Under the pieces are notes generated by a model that saw only the letters and a list, made by a program, of their open reading frames with translations, made no database searches and was not told the origin of the DNA. From SIG603 sp964370115 (GTDB taxonomy: Bacteria; Bacillota; Clostridia; Oscillospirales; Acutalibacteraceae), in assembly GCA_964370115.1 (NCBI GenBank), contig CAYJIA010000031.1:1-24483 (forward strand): 24,483 nt of DNA. The letters are read 5' to 3'. Positions 14,334-21,897 of this stretch are shown here, piece by piece; the first letter of the stretch is position 1, and every line of letters starts with the position of its first letter. Both the position numbers and the translations under genes were made by a program.

Positions 14334-15035
14334 TTATAAGAAAATTAAATCCAAATCTTCTTTATTTAAAAGCTTACACTCCCCAAATTTCAATTTTTCA
14401 TCGAGCATAAGACTGCCAATTGCTAGTCTTTCCAGCTTCACCACATTTTTTTGTCTTGCGTAAAACATTCTTTTTATCTGGTGAAATTTACCTTCACACA
14501 CTAGTACATGTGCAATATTCTTATCGTCCGCTTCTTCTACCCAAAGTTTTGCAGGCAAGAAGCTATTTACACCTTTTTTAAAAGCCTTAACATCGTCCTC
14601 GTTTATCGGATAGTCAAGCACTGCCCTATAATGCTTGTACACCTTGTATTTAGGAGACAGCATTTTGTGTGAAAAATCGCCGTCGTTTGTTATAAGCATT
14701 AGACCTGTCGTATCTTTATCTAGCCTGCCTGATGGAAATAAGTCTTTTCTAAAAAACTCCGCAGGAACAAGGTCGATAACTGTTTTATCGACCTTGTCAC
14801 TTGTAGCTGACACCACTCCTGTCGGCTTATTCATCATTATATATATGTATTTGCTATAAGATATCGGGGCATCATCGAGTGTCACTTGATCATCGGGTGT
14901 GACTTTATAGTCAATGTTTTTTACGACAAGCTCGTTTACTTTGACTCTGCCCTTTCTTATTAATATAGAAACTTCTTTACGGCTTCCAATATTTTGATCT
15001 GCTAAAAATTTATCTATCCTTATTTTTTGTGTCAT
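14334..15035 (-). CDS. RsuA-family rRNA pseudouridine synthase
   Basis: This is a 233-residue pseudouridine synthase of the RsuA/RluB/E/F family. An N-terminal S4 RNA-binding domain (RIDKFLADQNIGSRKEVSILIRKGRVKVN) occupies residues 6-60. The catalytic core carries the family motif GRLDKDTTGLML, with the catalytic Asp at 106. MMNKPTGVVSAT and the C-terminal GKFHQIKRMF are also characteristic. By length it is closest to RsuA (pseudouridine 516 in 16S rRNA), but the target could be another small- or large-subunit site. The ATG at 15035 has AAGGAAGA upstream. Its 5' side is the unusual structured element at 15063-15332, which would form its leader if it is co-transcribed with the DUF4830 gene. 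Confidence 0.92.
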   Translation of the reverse strand: MTQKIRIDKFLADQNIGSRKEVSILIRKGRVKVNELVVKNIDYKVTPDDQVTLDDAPISYSKYIYIMMNKPTGVVSATSDKVDKTVIDLVPAEFFRKDLFPSGRLDKDTTGLMLITNDGDFSHKMLSPKYKVYKHYRAVLDYPINEDDVKAFKKGVNSFLPAKLWVEEADDKNIAHVLVCEGKFHQIKRMFYARQKNVVKLERLAIGSLMLDEKLKFGECKLLNKEDLDLIFL

Positions 15036-15055
15036 TTTTATTCTTCCTTTTTAAT
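15027..15055 (+). promoter_or_regulatory. Possible plus-strand promoter for the structured element
   Basis: TTGTGT (15027-15032), a 17-bp spacer and TTTAAT (15050-15055) would place transcription start near 15062, exactly at the outer stem of the folded element. The -35 is poor, so this is suggestive only. It overlaps the start of the rsuA-like gene. Confidence 0.3.
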
Positions 15056-15062
15056 CTGTTGG

Positions 15063-15332
15063 TAGCCGAGTTTATATAAACCGAACCCGTTTTCTGGCAA
15101 ACGGGTAGACTTTCTATCGGCGTCAAAGCCTTTTGCAAGACGAAAGCATCACATGGTGCTATAAAAACCCACCCATTTGCCAGAAAATCCTTAGAGCTAA
15201 AAACGTCCAAATTGTGCCTATAACACGGCAGACGGACGAAGTAATACTTGCCGTATTGCAAGTTCGTCTAACAAAGTTAGAGGTGCAATTTGGGCGTTTT
15301 TAGGCGTGGTTCGGATTATATGCGCTCGGCTA
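15063..15332 (+). ncRNA. Candidate structured noncoding RNA (about 270 nt, no recognised family)
   Basis: The ends pair symmetrically over 25 positions: TAGCCGAG/CTCGGCTA (15063-15070, 15325-15332), a 3x3 loop, ATATAA/TTATAT (15074-15079, 15316-15321), one A.A mismatch, and CCGAACC/GGTTCGG (15081-15087, 15308-15314). Arm A pairs 15090-15106 with 15171-15187 with one mismatch and encloses CGTC/GACG and AGCATC/GGTGCT hairpins. Arm B pairs 15199-15219 with 15281-15301 without interruption (21 pairs, three of them G-U on the plus strand) and encloses GACGAA/TTCGTC, CTTGC/GCAAG and CTAAC/GTTAG hairpins. Four G-U pairs favour the plus strand as the RNA; one position in arm A favours the minus strand. 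It shows none of the hallmarks of tmRNA, RNase P, SRP or 6S RNA. A foldback mobile element or a cis-acting leader are alternatives. No terminator follows on either strand. Confidence 0.5.
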
Positions 15333-15896
15333 AGGTTCTACCACCTGACCTGCTGTCTCTTGTGTCACTGTGTTCTCTGTTTGTAAAGTGTCTTGACTTT
15401 CCACTGCATCTTGTGTATCGGTAGTAGTTTCACTCTCGCCATACGCAAGACTATCTATTGCAAAGCCATGCATAAATCCGTCGACCTCTGCGCAAGAAAC
15501 ATCGCCGCCTATTATCATACCTTCGTATACCAACAGAGTCAGGTGCACTTGCCTTGTCTCGTTTGGATAGTTTTCTATCAAATATACATACTGAGTGCAA
15601 ATTTGACCGCTATAAACCTTCAAGTCGAAACCTTGCGCTACTTGCATATTATTATAGCTTGTGTAAACCTCGCTGAAATCCGCCGGTATAGTTACATCTC
15701 TTGTGTCTATCGGCTCCTGCGAGACTACCCAGCCAAAACTTGAAATGAACTCTATTCGCTCGGCATTGGTTTCGCCTTTAAACACCGTCGGAGCCTCTAG
15801 GGTTTTTGGCATTAAAAATATACCCACCACAATTACTACAATTACTATAAGTACCGCCATAATTCTTTTTTTGTTTGCTTTTACAGAAAATACCAT
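15330..15896 (-). CDS. DUF4830 membrane-anchored protein
   Basis: This 188-residue protein has a short basic cytoplasmic N-terminus and one membrane helix at about residues 12-29 (IMAVLIVIVVIVVGIFLMP). An extracytoplasmic DUF4830-like domain follows, with ERIEFISSFGWVV, IPADFSEVYTSYN, AQGFDLKVYSGQ, YPNETRQVHLTLLVYEG and IGGDVSCAEVDGFMHGF. It ends in a Thr/Gln/Glu-rich low-complexity tail. The function of the domain is unknown. The ATG at 15896 follows AGGAGG by eight bases; an in-frame GTG 21 bases earlier would overlap that site. It is 45 bases after the PPTase gene and probably in the same operon. Its TAG stop codon is the last three bases of the outer stem of the structured element. Confidence 0.82.
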   Translation of the reverse strand: MVFSVKANKKRIMAVLIVIVVIVVGIFLMPKTLEAPTVFKGETNAERIEFISSFGWVVSQEPIDTRDVTIPADFSEVYTSYNNMQVAQGFDLKVYSGQICTQYVYLIENYPNETRQVHLTLLVYEGMIIGGDVSCAEVDGFMHGFAIDSLAYGESETTTDTQDAVESQDTLQTENTVTQETAGQVVEP

Positions 15897-15941
15897 CTTA
15901 TCTCCTCCTTGTATCACATATTTATGATACGAGAAAAAGAC

Positions 15942-16514
15942 TTATGACAGCAAATCCACATTTTCTATTTTTATTTTTTTTGCGCCATTTTCTATCGCTG
16001 TAATATAGACATTTTCAATCTTTTTTTGCACTACTTTAAGATTTTCATAAAGTGCAAACACTGATTTTTCACCCTCTAAACTAAAGGAATCAAGCTTATA
16101 CCTTATGCCAGTTCCTAAAAATTTGACAAAAGCTTCTTTAAAGCTCCAAGTGCTTGCAAAAAAGGCCTCAGGCTCACAAGACAGCAAAAAAGCTTTACAC
16201 TCATAATCGGTGAAAACTTTTTTTACTGTGTTTATATTAACTTTAGTTATTCTTTGACAGTCCACGCCTATTTCGCTTTCTCCCGTAGCGCATACCACCA
16301 TTGTGTCTGTATGACTTAGGTTAAAACACCTGTCTATTTCTTTAAAATAAGGCTTACCGTGTGCGCCATAAACTCTTTTTAGGCTGTCAATGTCCATATC
16401 ACACTCCAACAGCATGACATATCTTAGCAGTTCGTTTGCCTTTTGCGATAAATATTTCGCATACTGCGCCTTACTTAAATTTGTATTTTCACAAAAACTA
16501 TAATAAATGTTCAT
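15942..16514 (-). CDS. Sfp-type 4'-phosphopantetheinyl transferase
   Basis: This 190-residue enzyme transfers phosphopantetheine from coenzyme A to a carrier-protein serine. Family motifs are HGKPYF (52-57), FNLSHT (64-69), IGVDCQRI (82-89) and the catalytic WSFKEAFVKFLGTG (123-136). Asp85 is the expected Mg2+ ligand. The third position of the VDxE motif is Gln87 instead of the usual Glu, while Glu127 is present. No polyketide, peptide synthetase or acyl carrier protein gene is nearby, so the target could be fatty acid ACP or a distant pathway. The gene overlaps hisF by one base (TAATG), showing tight translational coupling. Confidence 0.88.
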   Translation of the reverse strand: MNIYYSFCENTNLSKAQYAKYLSQKANELLRYVMLLECDMDIDSLKRVYGAHGKPYFKEIDRCFNLSHTDTMVVCATGESEIGVDCQRITKVNINTVKKVFTDYECKAFLLSCEPEAFFASTWSFKEAFVKFLGTGIRYKLDSFSLEGEKSVFALYENLKVVQKKIENVYITAIENGAKKIKIENVDLLS

Positions 16515-17275
16515 TATGTTTCTCTCACGGAAATATTTTTCTCTGCAAGATACGACTTTAGCTGGGGTATTTCTATTTCTTTAAAGTGAAAAAGAGATGC
16601 CGCAAGCACTGCGTCTGCCTTGCCTTTTGTAAATGCATCGTAAAAATGCTCCATGTTTCCAGCTCCTCCTGAGGCAATTACCGGAATATCCACAGCCTCG
16701 GATATTGTTCTGGTAAGTTCTAAATCATAGCCTTTTTTTACGCCGTCGCAGTCCATGCTCGTAAGAAGTATCTCACCGGCTCCTAATGCTTGCACTTTTT
16801 TTGCCCAATCAAGCGCATCAATCCCCGTGTCTACTCTTCCGCCGTTTAGATAGAGCGTCCAGTTTCCTTTGTCGGTTCTTTTTGCATCCATTGCAACGAC
16901 TACGCACTGACTTCCAAATTTATACGACGCCTCTTCAATGATTTTCGGGTTATGTAGCGCCGAAGAGTTCACCGACACTTTGTCGGCACCCGCCCTAAGC
17001 ATCGCGGTAAAATCGTCTACCGTTCTTATTCCGCCACCTACTGTAAATGGGATAAAAATGTTCTCTGCCACTTTTTTCACTATATCTATCATAATGTTTC
17101 TCGCATCTGACGACGCAGTAATGTCTAGTAAGACCAACTCGTCGGCACATTGCCTGTTGTATTCAATCGCCGCCTCCACTGGATCGCCTGCATCTCTAAG
17201 CCCCACAAAATTTGTGCCCTTTACAACTCTGCCGTCCTTTAAATCTAGGCAGGGTATTATTCTTTTTGCATACAT
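16514..17275 (-). CDS. hisF: HisF, imidazole glycerol phosphate synthase cyclase subunit
   Basis: HisF is a 253-residue TIM barrel that uses ammonia delivered by HisH to convert PRFAR into imidazole glycerol phosphate and AICAR. Both catalytic aspartates are present: Asp11 (IIPCLDLKDGRVVKG) and Asp130 (VVVAMDAKR). Phosphate-binding loops are seen in FTVGGGIRT, GAGEILLTSMDCDG and VIASGGAGNMEH. The length and motifs are those of the histidine pathway enzyme, not the divergent HisF-like proteins of sugar amidation pathways. AGGAGGG precedes the ATG, and hisH ends three bases upstream. No other his gene is in the window. Confidence 0.96.
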   Translation of the reverse strand: MYAKRIIPCLDLKDGRVVKGTNFVGLRDAGDPVEAAIEYNRQCADELVLLDITASSDARNIMIDIVKKVAENIFIPFTVGGGIRTVDDFTAMLRAGADKVSVNSSALHNPKIIEEASYKFGSQCVVVAMDAKRTDKGNWTLYLNGGRVDTGIDALDWAKKVQALGAGEILLTSMDCDGVKKGYDLELTRTISEAVDIPVIASGGAGNMEHFYDAFTKGKADAVLAASLFHFKEIEIPQLKSYLAEKNISVRET

Positions 17276-17278
17276 ATT

Positions 17279-17905
17279 TTACCCTCCTATATAATCTATA
17301 AATCTTTTTAGCATACTCAGTCCCTCTTCACCGCTTTTTTCAGGATGAAACTGGCAGGCAAATACATTGTCTTTTTCTACTGCAGCATCAATTGTCACGC
17401 CATAATCCGTAGTGGCAACGACAATATCTTCCTTTGCCTTTAAATAATACGAGTGAACGAAGTATAGGTATGGATTTTTATTTTCATCTGGGAATAAAAC
17501 AGAATTCTCTTTAACTTTTAAAGCGTTCCAACCCATGTGCGGAATTTTTAAGTCTCTTCCACTCTCGTCTTGATTTTTAGGAATTTTAAGTATATTTCCT
17601 TTTAATACACCCAAACCTTTTACACCAGGTGACTCTTCGCTATCTTCAAAAAGTGCTTGAAGCCCTACACAAATACCCAAAAACGGCTTTCCAGATTTAA
17701 TAAAATCTTTTATCGGCTCTTCAAACCCTCTTTGTCTTAAATTATCCATTGCATCGCCAAAAGAACCAACTCCTGGCATTATGGCAGCATCTGCTTTTAA
17801 TAAATCCTCAGGATTTGATGTCAATTTCACAGGAAAATTCAGCTTTTTAAAGGCATTCAAAACGCTCTGTACATTGCCTGCTCCGTAATCAATAATAACA
17901 GTCAT
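17279..17905 (-). CDS. hisH: HisH, imidazole glycerol phosphate synthase glutaminase subunit
   Basis: HisH is the 208-residue class I glutamine amidotransferase that feeds ammonia to HisF. The catalytic triad is intact: Cys79 in FLGICVGLQ (Val replaces the common Leu), and His187 and Glu189 in CQFHPEKSG. The oxyanion-related MPGVGSFG is at 43-50. The start is the ATG at 17905, with GGAGGAG seven bases upstream. An in-frame start 18 bases earlier lies before that site and is rejected. It follows glpK by 21 bases and precedes hisF by 3 bases. Confidence 0.96.
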   Translation of the reverse strand: MTVIIDYGAGNVQSVLNAFKKLNFPVKLTSNPEDLLKADAAIMPGVGSFGDAMDNLRQRGFEEPIKDFIKSGKPFLGICVGLQALFEDSEESPGVKGLGVLKGNILKIPKNQDESGRDLKIPHMGWNALKVKENSVLFPDENKNPYLYFVHSYYLKAKEDIVVATTDYGVTIDAAVEKDNVFACQFHPEKSGEEGLSMLKRFIDYIGG

Positions 17906-17926
17906 GGTGTAACTCCTCCCCAAAAA

Positions 17927-19423
17927 TCAATTTTCTTCCCAACTCATAGCCCTTTTAACCGCCTTATGCCAACGGCTAATGTCTTTTTCAACTTTTTCTT
18001 CTATAAAGTCTGGTCTAAATCTTTTATCTTGTTGCCAAACATTTTCTAGCTCGTCTGTTCCACTCCAAAAACCTACGGTAATACCCGCCATCATGGCAGA
18101 GCCCATCGCAGTGTTTTCAAGACATACAGGTTTTAGCACATCTACATTCAAAATATCAGCCTGATACTGCATTAAGAAATCACTTCGGCTAGCGCCTCCG
18201 TCTACCCTTAACTCTTTCATTTTGACGCCACTTTCTTGCTCCATAGTCTTAAACAAATCGTAACTTTCAAGCGCAATACTCTCTAGCACCGCCCTTGCTA
18301 TATGAGCCCTTTTTGCACCTCTTGTAATGCCCAAAAGCGCTCCTCTTGCGTACATATCCCAGTATGGCGCACCAAGGCCTGTAAAAGCAGGAACAAAACT
18401 AAGTCCTGCGCTGTCCGTAACAGATTCTGCAAGCATATCTGCCTCTTGCGGTGTTTTTATTATTTCCATTTCGTCTCTAAGCCATTTAATAGCAGAGCCG
18501 GCATTAAACGCACTTCCCTCAAGCGCATAACAAACTTTTCCGCCTATTTTCCAAGCAACCGTAGTCAAAAGCCCGTTCTTTGACATTACAGGTGTATCGC
18601 CTGTGTTCATAAGTATAAAGCAACCTGTTCCATAGGTATTTTTCACCATACCTTTTTCAAAACAGCATTGTCCAAAAAGTGCAGCGTGTTGATCTCCTGC
18701 AATTCCTGCAATTGGTATCTTTGTCCCAACTACAGATTTAGCACATTCTCCCACTACTTCTCCCGATTCAACTACTCTTGCAAGCGCATCTCTTGGAATA
18801 TCAAGCTCTGTTATCATTCTCTCGTCCCAGCAAAGCTTATGTATGTCGAAAAGCATGGTTCTAGACGCATTTGAAACGTCCGTCACAAAAGACTCTCCCT
18901 CTGTAAGCGAATAGACAAGCCAAGTGTCTATTGTACCCATGCGAAGTCTGCCTTCTTTTGCAAGCTCTTTTGCCTTTGGAACATTGTCTAAAATCCACTT
19001 CATTTTCGTTCCTGAAAAATACGGATCGATTATTAAACCTGTGGTATTTCTTATGTACTCTTCAAAGCCGTCATCCTTTAGTTTTTCGCATATAGGGGCA
19101 GTTCTTCTACACTGCCAAACTATCGCGTTATATATAGGAAGTCCTGTTTTGCTGTCCCAAGCCACTGTCGTTTCTCTTTGATTTGTAATGCTTATTGCCG
19201 CTATCTCCTCAGGATTTGCTCCTGAAATCAACAAAGTCTGTTGCATTGCCTGCACTTGAGTTTGTAAAATTTCCACGGCATCATGCTCTACATAACCCGG
19301 TTTTGGGTAAATTTGAGTAAATTCTTTTTGTGCCATCGCACTTATATTGCCGCTTTTATCGAATAATATAGCCCTTGAACTTGTTGTTCCTTGATCGAGT
19401 GATAAGATATATTTCTTTTCCAC
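17927..19423 (-). CDS. glpK: Glycerol kinase
   Basis: This 498-residue FGGY-family kinase phosphorylates glycerol to glycerol-3-phosphate in the cytoplasm. The nucleotide-binding start is SLDQGTTSSRAILFD (8-22). Glycerol-contact segments are NQRETTVAWD and VWQCRR, and the catalytic Asp is probably 244 in IAGDQHAALFGQ. The second FGGY block reads LRVDGGASRSDFLMQYQADI. The length matches bacterial GlpK (about 500). The GTG start has GGGGGG seven bases upstream. It has its own promoter at 19453-19481. No glpF, glpD or glpP is adjacent; instead it leads an operon with hisH and hisF. Its product, glycerol-3-phosphate, is the substrate of PlsY encoded elsewhere in the window. Confidence 0.97.
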   Translation of the reverse strand: MEKKYILSLDQGTTSSRAILFDKSGNISAMAQKEFTQIYPKPGYVEHDAVEILQTQVQAMQQTLLISGANPEEIAAISITNQRETTVAWDSKTGLPIYNAIVWQCRRTAPICEKLKDDGFEEYIRNTTGLIIDPYFSGTKMKWILDNVPKAKELAKEGRLRMGTIDTWLVYSLTEGESFVTDVSNASRTMLFDIHKLCWDERMITELDIPRDALARVVESGEVVGECAKSVVGTKIPIAGIAGDQHAALFGQCCFEKGMVKNTYGTGCFILMNTGDTPVMSKNGLLTTVAWKIGGKVCYALEGSAFNAGSAIKWLRDEMEIIKTPQEADMLAESVTDSAGLSFVPAFTGLGAPYWDMYARGALLGITRGAKRAHIARAVLESIALESYDLFKTMEQESGVKMKELRVDGGASRSDFLMQYQADILNVDVLKPVCLENTAMGSAMMAGITVGFWSGTDELENVWQQDKRFRPDFIEEKVEKDISRWHKAVKRAMSWEEN

Positions 19424-19452
19424 TGCAAATCCCCCCTATAATTAATTTTCTA

Positions 19453-19481
19453 ATTATAGCATATATAGACTTGCAAGGCAA
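19453..19481 (-). promoter_or_regulatory. Promoter of the glpK-hisHF-PPTase-DUF4830 operon
   Basis: On the minus strand there is TTGCCT (plus 19476-19481), 17 bp, then TATAAT (19453-19458), about 30 bases before the glpK start. I did not find a convincing catabolite-repression (cre) site. Confidence 0.8.
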
Positions 19482-19507
19482 GTTACACTAAAGAAAAAAC
19501 CCTTGTG

Positions 19508-19529
19508 TTTTCACCACAACTCTTCACTA
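19508..19529. repeat. Third copy of the TTTTCACC...CTTCACTA tail
   Basis: This 22-bp sequence matches 10337-10358 with one to two changes and is related to 138-159. It lies between the glpK promoter and the divergent lipoprotein promoter. Confidence 0.6.
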
Positions 19530-19541
19530 TCTCCAATAATT

Positions 19542-19570
19542 TTGACAAAACTTATATTTTAGTATATATT
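19542..19570 (+). promoter_or_regulatory. Promoter of the lipoprotein gene
   Basis: TTGACA (19542-19547), a 17-bp spacer and TATATT (19565-19570), 35 bases before the ATG. Confidence 0.8.
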
Positions 19571-19605
19571 AGATAAAAAACAAGCGAGAGGAAAACATTA
19601 AACAC

Positions 19606-20352
19606 ATGAAAAAGATTTTTATTTATATATTTTGCACATTATCACTGCTTAGCCTTTGTGCTTGCCAAAGTGGCAACGAGGACGAGACGAGCTCTCTTGT
19701 TTCATCTTCAGACGACGCGCAAAACTCCTCATCGGAAAGCGAAAGTGAGCTATCCGAAAACGACGAGCCCACCATTTCCATAGACCCAGAAAAAACGCAG
19801 ACTATAGTTTTATCTAATTTTGTCATAACCACCATAGGTGCAGACCCGTCAGACATTGCAAAATCTTTAAACATAGATTCTGTTGTAAAAAACTCCGACG
19901 GCTCTGTCACTTATTATTTGACACCTGCTGAAAAAACCGAAATACTCAGCACTATGAGAACAAGTTTATCAAACTATATTGCCTCACTCAAATTAAGCGA
20001 AGACTATGATTTTATAGACGACATTAGTATCAACTCAACTTATGATTTGGTTTATATAAATTCCACAGCAGAAAAATACAATAAACAAACCGATACTCTA
20101 ATCGCTCCCGAAATTTATATACCAGTACTCACTTATGTCGCATTTTCCGCTGAGGAATACCGCACTTTTTCGGATTTTGAAATAAACTTCATAGTATTAA
20201 ATGAGGACAACTCTGCAAATCTAGACGAGTTTTCATATCCTGCAACCTTAACGCCTGATAACCATGACGAAGAAAGTGCAACCGACGGCGAAAGCGAAGA
20301 CGACACAGAAAAAGAACTCCCCGACGTTAGTCGAGGAGACGATATACCTTAA
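19606..20352 (+). CDS. Secreted lipoprotein of unknown function
   Basis: This 248-residue protein has a lipoprotein signal peptide: KK at 2-3, a hydrophobic core, and lipobox LCAC with the lipidated Cys at 20. A low-complexity Ser/Asp/Glu-rich linker follows (about 21-60), typical of a wall-spanning spacer. A folded region of roughly 150 residues comes next (TQTIVLSNFVITTIGADPSDIAKSL onward), then an acidic tail (EESATDGESEDDTEKELPD). I do not recognise the domain. The ribosome binding site (GAGAGGAAAA) is rather far from the ATG. It is monocistronic with a good promoter. It converges on galT and their stop codons overlap at TTAA. Confidence 0.85.
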   Translation: MKKIFIYIFCTLSLLSLCACQSGNEDETSSLVSSSDDAQNSSSESESELSENDEPTISIDPEKTQTIVLSNFVITTIGADPSDIAKSLNIDSVVKNSDGSVTYYLTPAEKTEILSTMRTSLSNYIASLKLSEDYDFIDDISINSTYDLVYINSTAEKYNKQTDTLIAPEIYIPVLTYVAFSAEEYRTFSDFEINFIVLNEDNSANLDEFSYPATLTPDNHDEESATDGESEDDTEKELPDVSRGDDIP

Positions 20353-21830
20353 ATTTTATTTACGCTGTCTACAAATCTTAAAAAAGCCTCTCTGCCCTCT
20401 TTTGTGCATTTAAAGACACCTGCGTGGCTTAGCACTTTCTCAAAGACAAGGCCTATTTCGAGTTTTAAGATATCATTTACATTTTCTGCATTAATATCGG
20501 AATATTTCTCCTTTATCATATTCGCCCAGTCGGCGTGTATTGATAGGGGAGAATTTTTTTCTATCTCTTTTTTCGCCACAAGAATTTCACAAAGCTCTTT
20601 CATCTCATTTTTAAGTCTTGAAGGTAAAACCGCAAGACCCATAACTTCTATCAGCCCTATGTTTTCTTTTTTAATATTGTGAAGCTCTGCATGAGGATGG
20701 TACACGCCTAGCGGGTGCTCTTTAGTTGTGATATTATTTCTAAGCACTAAATCAAGCCTGTAAAGCTCTCCGCTTTTACTTGCTATCGGAGTTATGGTAT
20801 TGTGTGGCGTGCCATCTGTATGGCTATAAACAAATACGCTCTCGTCTGAGTAATTTCTCCAAGCAGCTAGTATTTTGTCTGAAAGCTCCACTAATCTTTG
20901 CGTGTCTTTTGCCTCAAGTCTTATTGTCGACATTGGCCATTTTACGATAGATGCGTTTACATCGTCAAAGCCATTGAACTGTAAAGTCATTTCGCTTTCG
21001 GCTTTCATCATTGCGAAAGTATATTTTCCTCCTTGGAAATGGTCATGGCTTAAAATTGAACCACCTACTATTGGCAAATCTGCATTCGAGCCAACAAAAT
21101 AATGTGGGAACGCCTTTACAAAGTCTAATAGTTTTACAAAACTTGCCCTGTCTATTTTCATTGGCTGATGCTCGCCCTTAAAAACTATGCAGTGCTCGTT
21201 ATAGTATACATATGGAGAATATTGAAAAAACCAATCTTCATTATTAATCTCAACCGGAATAATTCTCAAATTTTGTCTTGCAGGGTGGTTTGCCCTTCCC
21301 CTGTAACCCTCGTTCTCTTTACAGAGCATACATTTTGGGTATGAACTTTGCTTTGCATTTTTTTGTGCCGCAATCTCTTTCGGATCTTTTTCGGGTTTAG
21401 ATAAATTTATGGTGATATCCATTTGTCCAAACTCAGTATCAGTCTTCCACTTCTCGTCTTTTTTCACCCTATATGTACGAATGTAGTCGCTGTCACAGCT
21501 TAGTTTATAATAATAATCGGTAGCCCTTTGCGGATTTTCTTCATAAAGATTAAAGAACTCTTTTCTCACTATAGACGGAGCAGGTGTAAGTGCGCCCATT
21601 AGTTTCGTATCAAACAAATCTCTGTCTGTAACCGTGTCTTCTATAAGTCCACTTCCAGCGGCAAAATTCAATAGATTTTTAAGTATTTTTTCTAAATCCT
21701 CTTCACCCTTGCACTCATCACTTATCTCGTCAAGATTTAAGATGTCCAAGATCATATTTTCTACATAGATTTCATCTTCTTTTTCTACGAGTCCGTTTTT
21801 AATTCCATAATTTAATAAATCTTTTATCAT
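20349..21830 (-). CDS. galT: Galactose-1-phosphate uridylyltransferase, class II
   Basis: GalT of the Leloir pathway swaps UMP between UDP-glucose and galactose-1-phosphate. The protein (493 residues from the ATG at 21830) is the Firmicutes class II type, which lacks the class I HPHxQ motif and has SHDHFQGGKYTFAM instead. Other class II blocks are YPKCMLCKENEGYRGRANHPARQNLRIIPV, WFFQYSPYVYYNEHCIVF and HNTITPIA. The ATG at 21830 follows GGTGG by nine bases. An in-frame ATG at 21845 has no ribosome binding site but cannot be excluded. galK and galE are not adjacent, although they often are in other Firmicutes. It has its own promoter between it and sigK. Confidence 0.94.
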   Translation of the reverse strand: MIKDLLNYGIKNGLVEKEDEIYVENMILDILNLDEISDECKGEEDLEKILKNLLNFAAGSGLIEDTVTDRDLFDTKLMGALTPAPSIVRKEFFNLYEENPQRATDYYYKLSCDSDYIRTYRVKKDEKWKTDTEFGQMDITINLSKPEKDPKEIAAQKNAKQSSYPKCMLCKENEGYRGRANHPARQNLRIIPVEINNEDWFFQYSPYVYYNEHCIVFKGEHQPMKIDRASFVKLLDFVKAFPHYFVGSNADLPIVGGSILSHDHFQGGKYTFAMMKAESEMTLQFNGFDDVNASIVKWPMSTIRLEAKDTQRLVELSDKILAAWRNYSDESVFVYSHTDGTPHNTITPIASKSGELYRLDLVLRNNITTKEHPLGVYHPHAELHNIKKENIGLIEVMGLAVLPSRLKNEMKELCEILVAKKEIEKNSPLSIHADWANMIKEKYSDINAENVNDILKLEIGLVFEKVLSHAGVFKCTKEGREAFLRFVDSVNKI

Positions 21831-21864
21831 AAACTTTACCACCATTTTTATTTTTCTTTATTTT

Positions 21865-21893
21865 ATGCTACCAAAAAAAACGGCAGATGTCAA
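21865..21893 (-). promoter_or_regulatory. galT promoter
   Basis: On the minus strand there is TTGACA (plus 21888-21893), a 17-bp spacer containing TTTTTTTT, and TAGCAT (21865-21870). The run of T may also contribute to termination after sigK. Confidence 0.6.
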
Positions 21894-21897
21894 ACAT

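Noticed and set aside
15010..15261. 83-codon minus-strand open frame across the structured element
   Set aside because: It overlaps the start of the rsuA-like gene, has no good ribosome binding site, and follows from the inverted repeats; composition does not look like protein.
15268..15280. CTAAC-AAA-GTTAG as an integron attC-like core
   Set aside because: Only the short core resembles attC; there is no second core pair, integrase or cassette array, and it fits better as a hairpin in arm B.
15063..15332. Known RNAs (tmRNA, RNase P, SRP, 6S) as an identity for the structured element
   Set aside because: Hallmark sequences such as the SRP GGAAGGAAGCAG loop or RNase P GAAAGTCC are absent, and the two-arm shape is not that of 6S.
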